From Microcoleus sp. FACHB-61 (GTDB taxonomy: Bacteria > Cyanobacteriota > Cyanobacteriia > Cyanobacteriales > Microcoleaceae): a DNA stretch of 64,000 nucleotides. The notes beneath the pieces are model-generated. The model was not told where the DNA came from, made no database searches, and was given only the letters and a program-made list of their open reading frames with translations. Location: contig JACJNY010000070.1 in NCBI GenBank assembly GCA_014695295.1, positions 186,001 to 250,000 of the forward strand. Direction: 5' to 3'. Shown in pieces: positions 1 through 7,912 of the stretch (position 1 is the stretch's first letter; the number at the start of each line of letters is the position of its first letter). A program made the translations under genes and the position numbers.

Positions 1-328
1 CAGCCAGAATCCAAACTAGCACAGGATTTGGGCGATAATCACCTCGCTCGATTTGCCAGAAAACTCGATTATAACGCCATGCTGCTAAGGCAATAACCGC
101 AATGCCAAAAACGACCAGACTCAGCCCTAAGTTTTCCGAGTTGAAGAAGGGAGGGGAGGAAACTTGTTGCTGAGTCACTGTAGCTTGAAATTGACGCAGA
201 AATAAACTGAACCGAGCGATCGCCAACCCAAAACCAATTAAAGCGAGTGAAGTTCGTAACCATGCAAGAAACGTGCGTTCATTTGCCTGATGTTCTCGCT
301 GTCGGTCTATTTTAGAACCCTTGTTCAT
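1..328 (-). CDS. DUF202 (YidH-like) membrane protein, partial
   Basis: This reading frame enters from beyond the left edge, so only the first 109 residues are visible. The ATG lies at 326-328. The protein begins MNKGSKIDRQREHQANERTF, followed by LAWLRTSLALIGFG, the DUF202/YidH signature (ANERTFLAW). A second hydrophobic stretch (LGLSLVVFGIAVIALAAW) follows a polar loop containing FQATVTQQQVSSP. The family consists of small inner-membrane proteins of about 110-130 residues with three membrane helices and no established biochemical role. Only the extreme C-terminus is likely to be missing. Family assignment is confident from the N-terminal motif; function is unknown. Confidence 0.85.
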   Translation of the reverse strand, partial: MNKGSKIDRQREHQANERTFLAWLRTSLALIGFGLAIARFSLFLRQFQATVTQQQVSSPPFFNSENLGLSLVVFGIAVIALAAWRYNRVFWQIERGDYRPNPVLVWILA

Positions 329-745
329 CCACCCTACCTTTATAAAATATCTTAAGCTTTCCCGGGTTGATTATTGTTTCAGTTCAGATTGCAGAGGGAA
401 GTATTGGTATTGCGATCGTGATTCATCATCACCAAAAAAGATAGTATCATAGGAATGGCGCAGAAACCGGTTTTTTTTAGGAATAGACTGTGTTATAGCC
501 TTTAATCCCGGTAAAAAACCTTCCAGGCATCCGAGTGCGCAAGTCCTAGCTCATAAACCCGGTTTATACGAAAAAATTTTGGTTTGGTAATTAGAAATCT
601 ACGAATCAAGGGGGTTTCTGAGGATTAGTGCGTCTAGGAGTGTATCAGTAAATTTGCAAAAAAGCGATCGCCCCATCTCTACTAACAGAAAAGAAGAGGA
701 CACAGCATTGCTGTGTCCCTACAAATACTGCGATTAAAACGCTGT
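329..745. other. Gene-free region with dispersed repeat motifs
   Basis: I see no coding sequence here. It holds several copies of the CCGGTTT motif found in other gaps of this window (around 467-474, 506-520 and 556-565). It also holds the GGACACAGCA/TGCTGTGTCC inverted repeat described separately at 698-718. Confidence 0.6.
698..718. terminator. Hairpin downstream of the LCP gene
   Basis: GGACACAGCA, one T, then TGCTGTGTCC gives a 10-bp perfect inverted repeat. It sits 28 bp past the stop of the reverse-strand LCP gene, and on that strand is followed by a T/C-rich run. It could terminate that gene. It may equally be one copy of a dispersed intergenic repeat. Confidence 0.4.
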
Positions 746-2173
746 TTAAAAAGACTTGGCGGCACCGCCGGACTGAGCCTTTTTCTCCAACCAATCCTTA
801 CCCAATCTGATGGTCACGTCCGACTGCAAAGAACCGGTACTCTCAACCAGCACATCTCCAAAACCCAAAAACTGGCGAATCGCTTGAGCACCTTTAATAT
901 CGCCCTGTTGAGCTACTAGAGTAGTTACCTCCAACGGTTCGGGCCAAGCTTTATAAACCTGAACATTCCGATAACCTGCTTGAGTCAGAGTATTGACAAA
1001 ATCTTCAACAGCAGATTGATCTCCGGTACTATCTTGAATCGCCACCTTCAGAAAAGTTGCATCAGCATTCTCAATTGTCCAACTATTCTCACCGAAGTCA
1101 AAATGTTCTGATACCAGAGTTTCGATGCCATTTTGGTCGGGCAACCAAAAACTCCCCTTGTAGTCCTTAGAATCGCTGAATTTGCCGGGAACCATCAACA
1201 TCTGCACGCCAGCGCGCTCGGTTTGAGTAGCAAAACCAGCCAAAGCCACCAATTCTTCTATACTCAAATTCGTGTCAAGGTGAGACTGAATCACCGACAA
1301 AATCTTCGGTAGTCGAGAGAGCAAACCTACATTAACTTCCTGTTCGACAAAAGCCCGCATCAACAATTGCTGGCGCTGCACCCGCCCGATATCGCCCAAA
1401 TCGTCGTGCCGGTAAAGCAAATATTGCACGATTTGTTCGCCGTTGAGTTTCTGCTTGCCAGCCTTTAAATTTATATATAAATGCTGGCTTTCATCGGTAT
1501 ACTTCATGTCTTTAGGGACATTAATAGTAATGCCACCAAGTGCATCTACCAAACTTTTGATGCCTTGAATATTGACTGTGACATAGCGGTCAATTCCCAC
1601 GCCCCCCAAGAGTCCGCTGACTGCCTTCGCTGACGAAGCTGGACCACCGTGGTAATTAGCTTCGTTTATTTTCACCTCCCCTCTACCTTCAACATAGGTG
1701 CGGGTGTCTCGCGGAATGGAAAGCACGCTTAACTTTTTATTTTGAGGGTCAAACCTAACCAAAAGCATGGTATCGGTTAACCCCTTGAAAGAGTTTTGCC
1801 AGACCTCGTATCCCAGATCCTTATCGGCATGGCCGTCGATGTCGGAACTCAGAACTTTAAGTCCTAAAACTAAAATATTAACTGGGCGTGTCAGCTCCGG
1901 CATCTTCATGTTGAGCTTTGCCATGTCGCCTTGAGAAAATACCGCTGCTTCTTCAGGGCTCAACTTTTGTTGCTGAAGCGGCGTTGTGGAAAGGGACACC
2001 GCTAGCAACGCTCCGGCTGTGGCTGAGAGCATGGCTACTCCCGCCAAACCAAAACCAAAACCCAGCCAACGGCCTCGATGAGGCTGGGAAGATTTTTTGA
2101 TTGAAGGTTGAGCAGTTGATTGTTGGATAGGGTCTTGATTAGGAATTTTTTGAGCTGGCACTGGCTTCCTCAC
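746..2173 (-). CDS. LytR-CpsA-Psr (LCP) family protein with LytR_C tail
   Basis: LCP proteins attach undecaprenyl-linked glycopolymers to peptidoglycan or process cell-surface polysaccharide on the outer face of the plasma membrane. After a short cytoplasmic N-terminus there is one membrane segment (WLGFGFGLAGVAMLSATAG), then the LCP domain with VLSIPRDTRTYV, KINEANYHGG, GIDRYVTVNIQG, LVDALGGITINVP and the arginine-rich RHDDLGDIGRVQRQQ. The last ~100 residues resemble the LytR_C domain (SAVEDFVNTLTQAGYRNVQV). The start is unclear: no ATG is available; GTG at 2173 is used here and TTG at 2203 is the alternative. The polysaccharide substrate cannot be read from the sequence. Confidence 0.9.
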   Translation of the reverse strand: MRKPVPAQKIPNQDPIQQSTAQPSIKKSSQPHRGRWLGFGFGLAGVAMLSATAGALLAVSLSTTPLQQQKLSPEEAAVFSQGDMAKLNMKMPELTRPVNILVLGLKVLSSDIDGHADKDLGYEVWQNSFKGLTDTMLLVRFDPQNKKLSVLSIPRDTRTYVEGRGEVKINEANYHGGPASSAKAVSGLLGGVGIDRYVTVNIQGIKSLVDALGGITINVPKDMKYTDESQHLYINLKAGKQKLNGEQIVQYLLYRHDDLGDIGRVQRQQLLMRAFVEQEVNVGLLSRLPKILSVIQSHLDTNLSIEELVALAGFATQTERAGVQMLMVPGKFSDSKDYKGSFWLPDQNGIETLVSEHFDFGENSWTIENADATFLKVAIQDSTGDQSAVEDFVNTLTQAGYRNVQVYKAWPEPLEVTTLVAQQGDIKGAQAIRQFLGFGDVLVESTGSLQSDVTIRLGKDWLEKKAQSGGAAKSF

Positions 2174-2265
2174 ACACAACAAAAATAAAAAAGATAATGG
2201 CAATATGTAGTATCAAGCTGAAGACGCAATCAATCAATACCGTAGGGGCTTAAAAGAACCCTAAA

Positions 2266-2640
2266 TTATGATAAATGTTTGCCCACCACTTGCTCGGCTA
2301 CGCGGCTAATTCCGGGCAACCATAGCGGTTGACGCTTCCAGAGGCGAACCATCAGTCCCAGAGCAACGATGAAATAGCTGGTTGTCAGCAGGCTACTCAT
2401 TAATAACATGGGAAGTGTCGGAGATTCCGCAGAAATCGCTCCAGCTTCTAAAAGAATATGTCCTAAGAGCCAACTAAAAGCAAGGGCAATTGCCAAGCGG
2501 CTGACGGCTTTGCGTTCGGGGCTACCCTGACGGCGGTAAAGAGTCCACAGGGCGGGGAAAAACCCGATGACTGGGATCATTAAGACAAACAGACTGGCAC
2601 GATCGAGTTCAGGATTTTCTAAGGGATCTCTATTTTTCAT
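2266..2640 (-). CDS. Small conserved-looking membrane protein
   Basis: A 124-residue protein I cannot assign to a named family. It begins MKNRDPLENPELDRASLFVLM and has about four hydrophobic segments: LFVLMIPVIGFFPALWTLY, LAIALAFSWLLGHILLEAG, LLMSSLLTTSYFIVALGLMV, and a weaker C-terminal one. The motif RRQGSPERKAVSR lies between the first two, in a probable cytoplasmic loop. It lies on the same strand as the LCP gene with 92 bp between them, so cotranscription is possible but not shown. It is probably a plasma-membrane protein; no function is proposed. Confidence 0.75.
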   Translation of the reverse strand: MKNRDPLENPELDRASLFVLMIPVIGFFPALWTLYRRQGSPERKAVSRLAIALAFSWLLGHILLEAGAISAESPTLPMLLMSSLLTTSYFIVALGLMVRLWKRQPLWLPGISRVAEQVVGKHLS

Positions 2641-2883
2641 AATTCGCTACTCAAAATTTGCAGAAGGTCAGATTTTGCACAAAAGTTATTTGTTGGACGG
2701 AAAATTTATATCCTAAACCAAAATTCGGAGAGCCGGGCTGGTACGATCGCAAAACTTGTCTGTCAGAGGCAAAATTTTTTGGCGCTCCCGATCGGGCAAC
2801 CGAGCGTTGGCAACTTTTCGGCCCGGAGAGCCTTATTTTGATAAACTGGATACAGCACAGGAGACAGGAGAACAGACTTAGCC

Positions 2884-3585
2884 ATGACCCAATCCCAAAA
2901 ACCGATCGTTATTGCTCCATCCATATTATCAGCCGATTTTAGCCGTCTCGGAGAAGAGATTCAGGCTGTCGATCGAGCTGGGGCTGACTGGATTCACGTA
3001 GATGTGATGGACGGTCGCTTTGTTCCTAATATTACTATCGGGCCGCTGATTGTTGAGGCAATTCGCCCTGTTACTACCAAGGTGATCGATGTCCACTTGA
3101 TGATTGTGGAGCCGGAGAAGTACGTCGAGGACTTCGCTAAGGCTGGTGCTGACATTATTTCGGTTCACGCCGAGCATAATGCTTCGCCTCACTTGCACCG
3201 CACCCTCGGCCAAATTCGGGAATTGGGCAAAATGGCTGGTGTAGTTCTGAATCCTTCGACGCCTTTGGAGTTGATCGAGTACGTGCTGGAACTTTGCGAT
3301 TTGGTGCTGATTATGAGCGTCAATCCCGGCTTTGGCGGTCAAAGTTTTATCCCGGCTGTTTTGCCGAAAATTCGCCAGTTGCGCAAAATGTGCGACGACA
3401 AGGGCCTCGATCCTTGGATTGAGGTAGATGGCGGTTTGAAGGGGAACAATACTTGGCAGGTTCTGGAAGCGGGCGCAAATGCGATCGTCGCTGGTTCTGC
3501 TGTGTTTAAGGCGAACGATTACGCAGGCGCGATCGAGGGTATCCGCCACAGCAAGCGCCCGACTCCTGAGTTGGCTGCGGTTTAA
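2884..3585 (+). CDS. rpe: Ribulose-phosphate 3-epimerase
   Basis: Interconverts D-ribulose 5-phosphate and D-xylulose 5-phosphate in the Calvin cycle and the oxidative pentose phosphate pathway. The 233-residue length is normal for the family. TIM-barrel signatures are all present: [16 protein letters not shown] at the N-terminus (catalytic Ser/Asp region), [12 protein letters not shown] with metal-ligand His and Asp, [18 protein letters not shown], and EVDGG with the second catalytic Asp followed by the phosphate-binding loop VAGSAVF. The ATG at 2884 directly precedes the conserved N-terminus. A strong hairpin plus T-run follows at 3697-3731. A long open frame on the opposite strand (2929-3672) is an antisense shadow. 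Confidence 0.97.
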   Translation: MTQSQKPIVIAPSILSADFSRLGEEIQAVDRAGADWIHVDVMDGRFVPNITIGPLIVEAIRPVTTKVIDVHLMIVEPEKYVEDFAKAGADIISVHAEHNASPHLHRTLGQIRELGKMAGVVLNPSTPLELIEYVLELCDLVLIMSVNPGFGGQSFIPAVLPKIRQLRKMCDDKGLDPWIEVDGGLKGNNTWQVLEAGANAIVAGSAVFKANDYAGAIEGIRHSKRPTPELAAV

Positions 3586-3607
3586 CTCACATCTTCTACC
3601 ACTCTCA

Positions 3608-3682
3608 AGAACAGGCTTTCCGGCCTGTTCGACAAAGAGTAAATTTGATTGTGGGGTGTCCCGCCCGCCCATAAAAAGGCTT
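3608..3682. repeat. Dispersed GC-rich repeat, copy 1
   Basis: A roughly 75-bp unit starting AGAACAGGC, containing an AACAGGC/GCCTGTT hairpin, then GACAAAGAGTAA, GTGGGGTGTCCCGCCCGCCC and AAAAAGGCTT. It matches a second copy at 28302-28378 along its whole length. The GC-rich core also appears as a perfect palindrome at 59477-59525. Confidence 0.75.
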
Positions 3683-3696
3683 TTTCTGGTTTTTCT

Positions 3697-3731
3697 CGTT
3701 CCCAGCCAAAGCAGGCTGGGAACGCTTTTTT
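3697..3731 (+). terminator. Rho-independent terminator after rpe
   Basis: An 11-bp perfect stem (CGTTCCCAGCC / GGCTGGGAACG) with a 6-nt loop, followed by CTTTTTT. It lies between rpe and the convergent thioredoxin-fold gene. Confidence 0.85.
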
Positions 3732-3760
3732 AGACTCGGTTCCCAAGAGTGATGAATTAC

Positions 3761-4561
3761 TTATTTCGAGAGACTAGCGAGAATGCTTTCCATCTCAGAA
3801 AGCTCGACCGCCCCGGAGAAAGTTTGGCCGTTCATAATAAAGAAGGGAGTCCCTTCAATTCCCAGTTGTTGAGCGAGTTGCACGTCTTTGGCAATGGCGG
3901 CTTCGGCAGGGGGGCTGTTGCGATCGGTGTTGAATTTATCTAATTTTAGATTGAGCTTTTGGGCGATCGATGCGTACAAGGGCTCGCCTAACTCTTTCTG
4001 CCCTTCAAACAAAGCGCTGTAATATTCCCAGAATTTGCCCTGCTGTTGGGCAGCCCAAGCTGCTTTAGCTGCTGGCAGCGCTTGAGGGTGAATTGAAGTC
4101 AAGGGAAAATGCTTGTAAGCTAAAGTAACTTTATCCTGGTGTTTTGCCATAAACTGCTTGACAGTATCGTGAGCGCGCGCGCAAAACGGACATTGAAAGT
4201 CAGAGAATTCTAAAAGTACAATCTGCTGCGAAGCTGATCCGGTGCTGGGAGAATCCCCGATCGCAGATTTGGGATTCGTTTTCATCTCCTGCAAAAATGA
4301 CTGCTGCGCTGCTTTGAGAGACTGCTGCTGCTGTTGCTGGTAGGCTTGTACCGACTCTAAAATTGCTTGCGGGTTTTCGCGGATAACCTGCAAGACTTGC
4401 TCTTTCAACTTGGGATCGACTGAAGTGCCAGCCGCTGACTGCGCGGGGGAACAACCGATAAATACAAGGCAACCTGCCAGGAGTGCAGCAAAGCAGAATG
4501 CTTGCTGGCTGCGGAGTTTTCGCCAAATAGTGGATAAGTTCATCTTTTTTTTCTGATTCAC
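3761..4561 (-). CDS. DsbA-like thioredoxin-fold lipoprotein
   Basis: A 266-residue thiol-disulfide oxidoreductase of the DsbA/DsbG-like family, expected to act outside the plasma membrane. The N-terminus (RKLRSQQAFCFAALLAGC) is a lipoprotein signal with lipobox LAGC and lipidated Cys at about residue 31. A glutamine-rich helical spacer follows (residues ~50-95), then the thioredoxin domain LLEFSDFQCPFC with the CPFC active site at residues 124-127. The cis-Pro loop is seen as EGTPFFIMNG near the C-terminus. The start is GTG at 4561, or ATG at 4543 (MNLSTIWRKL). Such proteins supply or isomerise disulfides in exported proteins; the partner is not evident here. Confidence 0.9.
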   Translation of the reverse strand: MNQKKKMNLSTIWRKLRSQQAFCFAALLAGCLVFIGCSPAQSAAGTSVDPKLKEQVLQVIRENPQAILESVQAYQQQQQQSLKAAQQSFLQEMKTNPKSAIGDSPSTGSASQQIVLLEFSDFQCPFCARAHDTVKQFMAKHQDKVTLAYKHFPLTSIHPQALPAAKAAWAAQQQGKFWEYYSALFEGQKELGEPLYASIAQKLNLKLDKFNTDRNSPPAEAAIAKDVQLAQQLGIEGTPFFIMNGQTFSGAVELSEMESILASLSK

Positions 4562-4795
4562 GGCAACACTTAATCCTACATTTAATTTTGCGGAGTGTCA
4601 GGTATACCGCAGTTTACGGTTGTGCAGGTATTTTTAGCTGTGAGCAATAATTAGTCATTGGCAATTGGTAATTCGTAGTCGGTAATTGGCAATGGGTGTT
4701 AATCACCCAAACAGCTACGAGTCCAATAATTAAAATTTAAATTCTCGGGATTTATTATAATATTATGTCCCCTCGAACGACCGCAATCAAAAAGG

Positions 4796-4853
4796 TTTGT
4801 CATGAGGAATTGAGCCCTCACAATCTTATGAGGACTCAATTCCTCATGACAAA
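4796..4853. repeat. Long inverted repeat with 25-nt arms
   Basis: TTTGTCATGAGGAATTGAG continues to CCCTCA, and pairs after an 8-nt loop with TGAGGA followed by CTCAATTCCTCATGACAAA. The 25-nt arms have one mismatch. No T-run follows directly, so it does not look like a simple terminator. It could be a small MITE or a structured RNA. Confidence 0.75.
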
Positions 4854-4892
4854 CGCGATCGCGGTTATTTTACATGACTAGATATAAAAGAT

Positions 4893-4924
4893 AAAAGGAC
4901 GATCGCCCAGGCGATCGTCCTTTT
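4893..4924 (-). terminator. Bidirectional terminator hairpin
   Basis: AAAAGGACGATCGCC and GGCGATCGTCCTTTT are perfect 15-nt arms around CA. It is placed just past the stop of the reverse-strand gene at 4971 and incorporates a HIP1-like core. Confidence 0.75.
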
Positions 4925-4970
4925 ATTTGCTGCAGGTATTATCAGCTTTTAGGCTTGTCTGAATTCGAGA

Positions 4971-5483
4971 CTATTTGCGATTGTTGAGCCATTTAGCAGC
5001 AACTATTCCCAAAATACCCGCAACAACTGGATTGCCCAAAAACTTCATCAAACTCGGCTGTTCCGCCAGCACTTCTCGGAAAATATCCGGGTGATTGTGA
5101 TAGGTAAACGAGGCCAGCTTGGTAACGTCATCAGCATTCATGCGGCTGGCGTGGTGCGTAGAAAGTCCTAGCTGCTTTTCCAAATGCCGATCGTCCAATC
5201 CTCTCTTGCCCAAATGCTTGAAGAATTCGCGAGCCACGTCGTCGCGTTCGTTTGGCTTAATTTGGGCGATCGCCTTTTGCAATTCCGGTTCCAACTGAGC
5301 CGGCGGGAGCGAGTCGTGATTCAGGGAACGCCCGAATAATTGTTTGCGCTGATCCGGCGAAGTTCTCTGAGCAAAATCGTCAAAATTTTCGTACTCTTCA
5401 CCGGTTGTCTCCGGCATCATTTCTCGATCGCCCTGCGCCAAATCGTTCATGATTTGACGCTTGTAATTATCGCTGCTACTCAT
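4971..5483 (-). CDS. Hypothetical protein with C-terminal hydrophobic segment
   Basis: A 170-residue protein that I do not recognise by name. The first ~70 residues are polar and acidic (MSSSDNYKRQIMNDLAQGDR; TGEEYENFDDFAQRTSPDQR). The middle is helical (ELQKAIAQIKPNERDDVARE, HLGKRGLDDRHLEKQLGLS). The C-terminus ends in a short membrane-like helix, NPVVAGILGIVAAKWLNNRK. GGAAGAGAG upstream of the ATG could be a ribosome-binding site. It is the first of a reverse-strand series with a lipoprotein, CsbD and a small charged protein, so a general-stress role is a guess from context only. Confidence 0.75.
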   Translation of the reverse strand: MSSSDNYKRQIMNDLAQGDREMMPETTGEEYENFDDFAQRTSPDQRKQLFGRSLNHDSLPPAQLEPELQKAIAQIKPNERDDVAREFFKHLGKRGLDDRHLEKQLGLSTHHASRMNADDVTKLASFTYHNHPDIFREVLAEQPSLMKFLGNPVVAGILGIVAAKWLNNRK

Positions 5484-5599
5484 GGTAACTCTCTTCCAAT
5501 CTACACAACTGTTCTGTGTCTACTTGAGATTGTTTCGGCTTCAAAAAACTTCAGAATATTAAACCGTCGCGCGGCTTTAATTTAAGCTTTCTAACCAGG

Positions 5600-6043
5600 T
5601 CAAGACTTGTATTCAATTTGATTTGATTGCTGGTCGTACTTAGCAGTCAAAATCAGTTTTTTGTCAGGAGCGTAAACCAAAACACTTACATCCTGATTTG
5701 GGAAATTGCGGTGAAAACCTTGTGCTAAAGATTTGGCCAAATCTTTCACTTCAGTAGGGCGGACTTGCGGGGTAATTACAACTCCCAACTTGTTATTGTC
5801 GCGCACGTAAGCATCCTGAACCAGGCCCTGAGCCGTCTTTGTTACCCATTGACCAAAATCTTGACCTGCGGCGGTATTCCCGCGTTCTAGCTGCGCGTAA
5901 CTACCCTGATTACCACCACTTGCTACAGATACATCACTGGGTTTTTGGGCTGAAACGCTGGGCGCGCAGGCAGTAGTAACTGCCAGCATTAATACCAATA
6001 GTACGCCCGCAATTATTTTGCGGCTCTGCTGCAATAAACTCAC
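5600..6043 (-). CDS. Small predicted lipoprotein
   Basis: A 147-residue protein with an N-terminal lipoprotein signal: IIAGVLLVLMLAVTTAC, with Cys26 as the likely lipidated residue. The start is GTG at 6043, supported by GGAGG seven bases upstream. The mature part contains GQWVTKTAQGLVQDAYVRDN, VVITPQVRPTEVKDLAKSLA and a C-terminal strand-rich segment (VSVLVYAPDKKLILTAKYD). It resembles small cyanobacterial lipoproteins of unknown role. It lies between the hypothetical at 4971 and csbD on the same strand, with gaps of 77-117 bp. Confidence 0.8.
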   Translation of the reverse strand: MSLLQQSRKIIAGVLLVLMLAVTTACAPSVSAQKPSDVSVASGGNQGSYAQLERGNTAAGQDFGQWVTKTAQGLVQDAYVRDNNKLGVVITPQVRPTEVKDLAKSLAQGFHRNFPNQDVSVLVYAPDKKLILTAKYDQQSNQIEYKS

Positions 6044-6120
6044 CTTTTTTCCTCCGTTCAGAAAACATTTGGAATACTTGAAAGGGTCAGGTTGCTCGAC
6101 CCTCTCAATTAGTATTAGGC

Positions 6121-6303
6121 TTAGTCTAGTTTCTTTTTGAGCTCATCTTTTACATCTTCGATCGCGTGACCTGCTTCAGCTTTTGCCTGCTTGGCTTTGC
6201 CTTCTGCTTTATCCTTCGGGTCGCCAGTAACATTGCCTAGGACTTCTTGAGCTTTGCCTGCGATGTTGTCGCCAGTTGCGTTTGCTCTATCTTCAGTGCT
6301 CAT
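6121..6303 (-). CDS. CsbD family stress protein
   Basis: A 60-residue, highly charged helical protein of the CsbD family, whose members are induced under general stress in many bacteria. The family pattern is clear: NATGDNIAGKAQEVLGNVTG followed by lysine/glutamate-rich helix DPKDKAEGKAKQAKAEAGH. A good ribosome-binding site (GGGAGA) lies about six bases before the ATG. The biochemical function of CsbD proteins is unknown. The preceding 380-bp gap holds an unusual inverted repeat (6445-6553) in what would be its leader or promoter. Confidence 0.92.
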   Translation of the reverse strand: MSTEDRANATGDNIAGKAQEVLGNVTGDPKDKAEGKAKQAKAEAGHAIEDVKDELKKKLD

Positions 6304-6444
6304 GGGTTTCTCCCTATCTGTATCTCAGACATTTTCTACTTAATAAACTCATCATAGGTAACTAGGAGCTGCGTTGCACTCTACCTCTAGGAATAAAAAA
6401 TGAAGAAAAAATGAAGATGGAAGATGGAAAAGTTATTTTTCTGC

Positions 6445-6553
6445 CTTGGACGGACTGCCACTTTCATACTTACCAGTTTTTTTCACCGTTTCTGGTGGCT
6501 GCAATGAAGTATTTCTCTGAAAAAACTGGTGGATGGTCACCCGTGCGTCCAAG
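6445..6553. repeat. Nested inverted repeat upstream of csbD
   Basis: Outer arms CTTGGACG (6445-6452) and CGTCCAAG (6546-6553) enclose inner arms ACCAGTTTTTTTCA (6472-6485) and TGAAAAAACTGGT (6518-6530). The spacing on the two sides is nearly equal (19 and 15 nt), so a single long imperfect stem of about 109 nt is possible. A run of seven Ts follows at about 6558. It lies in a 380-bp gap with no gene. Confidence 0.6.
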
Positions 6554-6631
6554 ACACTTTTTTTAAAACGCAAAAGAATTTAAAATTCTAATTTTTTTTT
6601 ATTTAATTCTGCTTTCTGCCTTCAAAAGGCA

Positions 6632-6662
6632 GGTGTGGGCAAGATTGCATCTTACCCACACC
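6632..6662 (-). terminator. Hairpin after the small charged protein
   Basis: GGTGTGGGCAAGAT (6632-6645), loop TGC, ATCTTACCCACACC (6649-6662), with one mismatch in 14 bp. It sits 21 bp past the stop of the reverse-strand gene at 6684. Confidence 0.65.
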
Positions 6663-6683
6663 CTAAAAAAATCCGTATTAGTT

Positions 6684-6890
6684 TTAATCTACCTTGTGAT
6701 GACATTCTTCATCTATTTTGTGCTGAAGTTCTTCTTGCAACTGTTCGACAGCGCGCATAGTTTGAGCCGCTTCTTGTTTTTGCTGACCGAGGGCTTTTTC
6801 TGTTTCCTCGCCCAGCAATGTTTCCTTTGATTTTGGTAGCGTTACTTGATTTTCGCTGTCTGTGTGGGTCGCGTTTTCTTCAATACTCAT
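6684..6890 (-). CDS. Small charged helical protein
   Basis: A 68-residue hypothetical protein: MSIEENATHTDSENQVTLP then a glutamine/glutamate-rich amphipathic helix (ETEKALGQQKQEAAQTMRAV, EQLQEELQHKIDEECHHKVD) that looks like a coiled coil. No named family is recognised. The opposite-strand frame at 6633-6830 is hydrophobic and has no better claim. I prefer the reverse frame because it continues the reverse-strand stress-gene series and is followed by a terminator-like hairpin. The Shine-Dalgarno signal is weak (GTGAG). Confidence 0.55.
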   Translation of the reverse strand: MSIEENATHTDSENQVTLPKSKETLLGEETEKALGQQKQEAAQTMRAVEQLQEELQHKIDEECHHKVD

Positions 6891-7295
6891 AAGATCTCAC
6901 GGTAAGTGGGAAACTCAGTCCCTTCAGGGCTGAGAGGAAAGCGGTACGAGCGATTTTAACCGCCGTGTGGATATTTTGAAACCATTACCACCTTGGAGTT
7001 GTTTAATTCGGTGTGCTTTTGTAATGCACTTTCAATGGGACAATTACCATTGCCAATCTCACAATCCTATACGCATAACGGTTTGGCTCTTTGGAGCCTC
7101 TCTGACAGGGGTAATGTTAGCTTGCGCGTTAGTTAACGGTCGGTACTATATTTAGGACACTAACTTAACCCAATAAATTTGTTTAATCCTAAATTTCGCG
7201 ATTCAAAAAACTAGCTTCGCATTCTTTGGTAGGTCTTTAAACTCTTACCGTTAACGTAGTACCCAAGGTACTTAGTCCCGTAAACTGCGGTTTAA

Positions 7296-7345
7296 GTCTT
7301 AGGCTAGAAGCCCAGTGTCTTTAGACCTGGGTCGTTGACTTGTCT
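7296..7345 (+). mobile_element. Possible IS605/TnpB-type right-end remnant
   Basis: The segment with GAAGCCCAGTGTCTTTAGAC, then CTGGGTCGTTGAC, has the layout of cyanobacterial IS200/IS605 right ends (GAAGCCC, hairpin, GGGT, then a TTGAC/TTCAC-like end). The intact TnpB in this window ends similarly, with GAAGCCCCTAC before GGTGGGTAGTTCAC (about 43360-43404). No recognisable TnpB coding sequence precedes it. Confidence 0.35.
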
Positions 7346-7586
7346 TGACCCTATTGTTGGTTAAAGTTATTTTTAACAAGGGTAGTTACAAGTTAAGCTT
7401 ATACTTATAATAACGCCAATCATGAAGCGTTCTCTCTGCCTGAAGATAGATAGGGGCTGGAGAGATAGTTTTTAATTTAAAAATAAGAGAAATTAGGGAG
7501 ACTTCCATCGACCGGAAGAAAGATATGGGAAGGGCAAGAGAGCGTGAGTGCGTGAAATTATTGATGACTCGCAATGCTATCCCGTG

Positions 7587-7641
7587 AATGAGTGGAGGAG
7601 AGGGGAGGAGCGGGGAGGGCGCGGGAGAGCGGGGGAGGGGG
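7587..7641 (+). repeat. G-rich purine tract
   Basis: About 50 nt of almost pure purine on the plus strand (GTGGAGGAGAGGGGAGGAGC, then more G-runs). Several runs of four or five Gs could form G-quadruplexes. It lies about 275 bp before the sensor kinase. A related tract is at 37682-37743. Confidence 0.6.
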
Positions 7642-7912
7642 ATAATTTTTCAGCAGCGCGCGCATTAAGTGCCGAATGTTGTATGAGGCTCTTTCGACAT
7701 CCGTAAAAAATGAAGAGAGAAATAGGCGACAGGTTAGTGCAGACTTAAGTCTATGCTGAGAGTTTGACCGTTAAAATCAACAGGGTGCAGCAATTCCCAA
7801 GTTTGGTGGCGATCGGGTTAAATAATCTGCTAAATAAGAGTTAGCGTCAGGGCTAACTTCCTGCCGGATCGAACTAAAATTTCTGTTATTAGTAAAAATT
7901 ATCTAAAACCCT

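Larger units (their letters stand above)
4562..4970. other. Gap holding two strong hairpins
   Basis: No gene is visible. The region contains runs of the ATTGGCAATTGGTAATT type, a long inverted repeat at 4796-4853 and a terminator hairpin at 4893-4924, both listed separately. Confidence 0.6.
6891..7912. other. About 1 kb without a convincing gene
   Basis: Short frames at 6967-7155 (+) and 7386-7574 (-) show no family features. The region holds a possible IS605-type end (7296-7345) and a G-rich purine tract (7587-7641). The last 200 bp would contain the promoter and leader of the large sensor kinase. An in-frame stop two codons before its ATG limits how far that gene can extend. Confidence 0.6.

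Noticed and set aside
69-263. 64-residue reverse frame at the left edge
   Set aside because: It is a shadow frame of the DUF202 gene, whose true reading frame (start at 328) has the family motif.
2658-2942. 94-residue forward frame before rpe
   Set aside because: It overlaps the rpe start, shows no family features and lies mainly in the rpe leader.
2929-3672. 247-residue reverse frame opposite rpe
   Set aside because: It overlaps rpe entirely, has no protein-family look and runs on into the repeat and terminator region downstream.
6633-6830. Forward hydrophobic frame opposite the small charged protein
   Set aside because: It reads through the terminator hairpin, and the reverse frame has a better coiled-coil pattern and fits the strand of its neighbours.
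7386-7574. 62-residue reverse frame upstream of the sensor kinase
   Set aside because: No family features or ribosome-binding site; composition is that of intergenic DNA.
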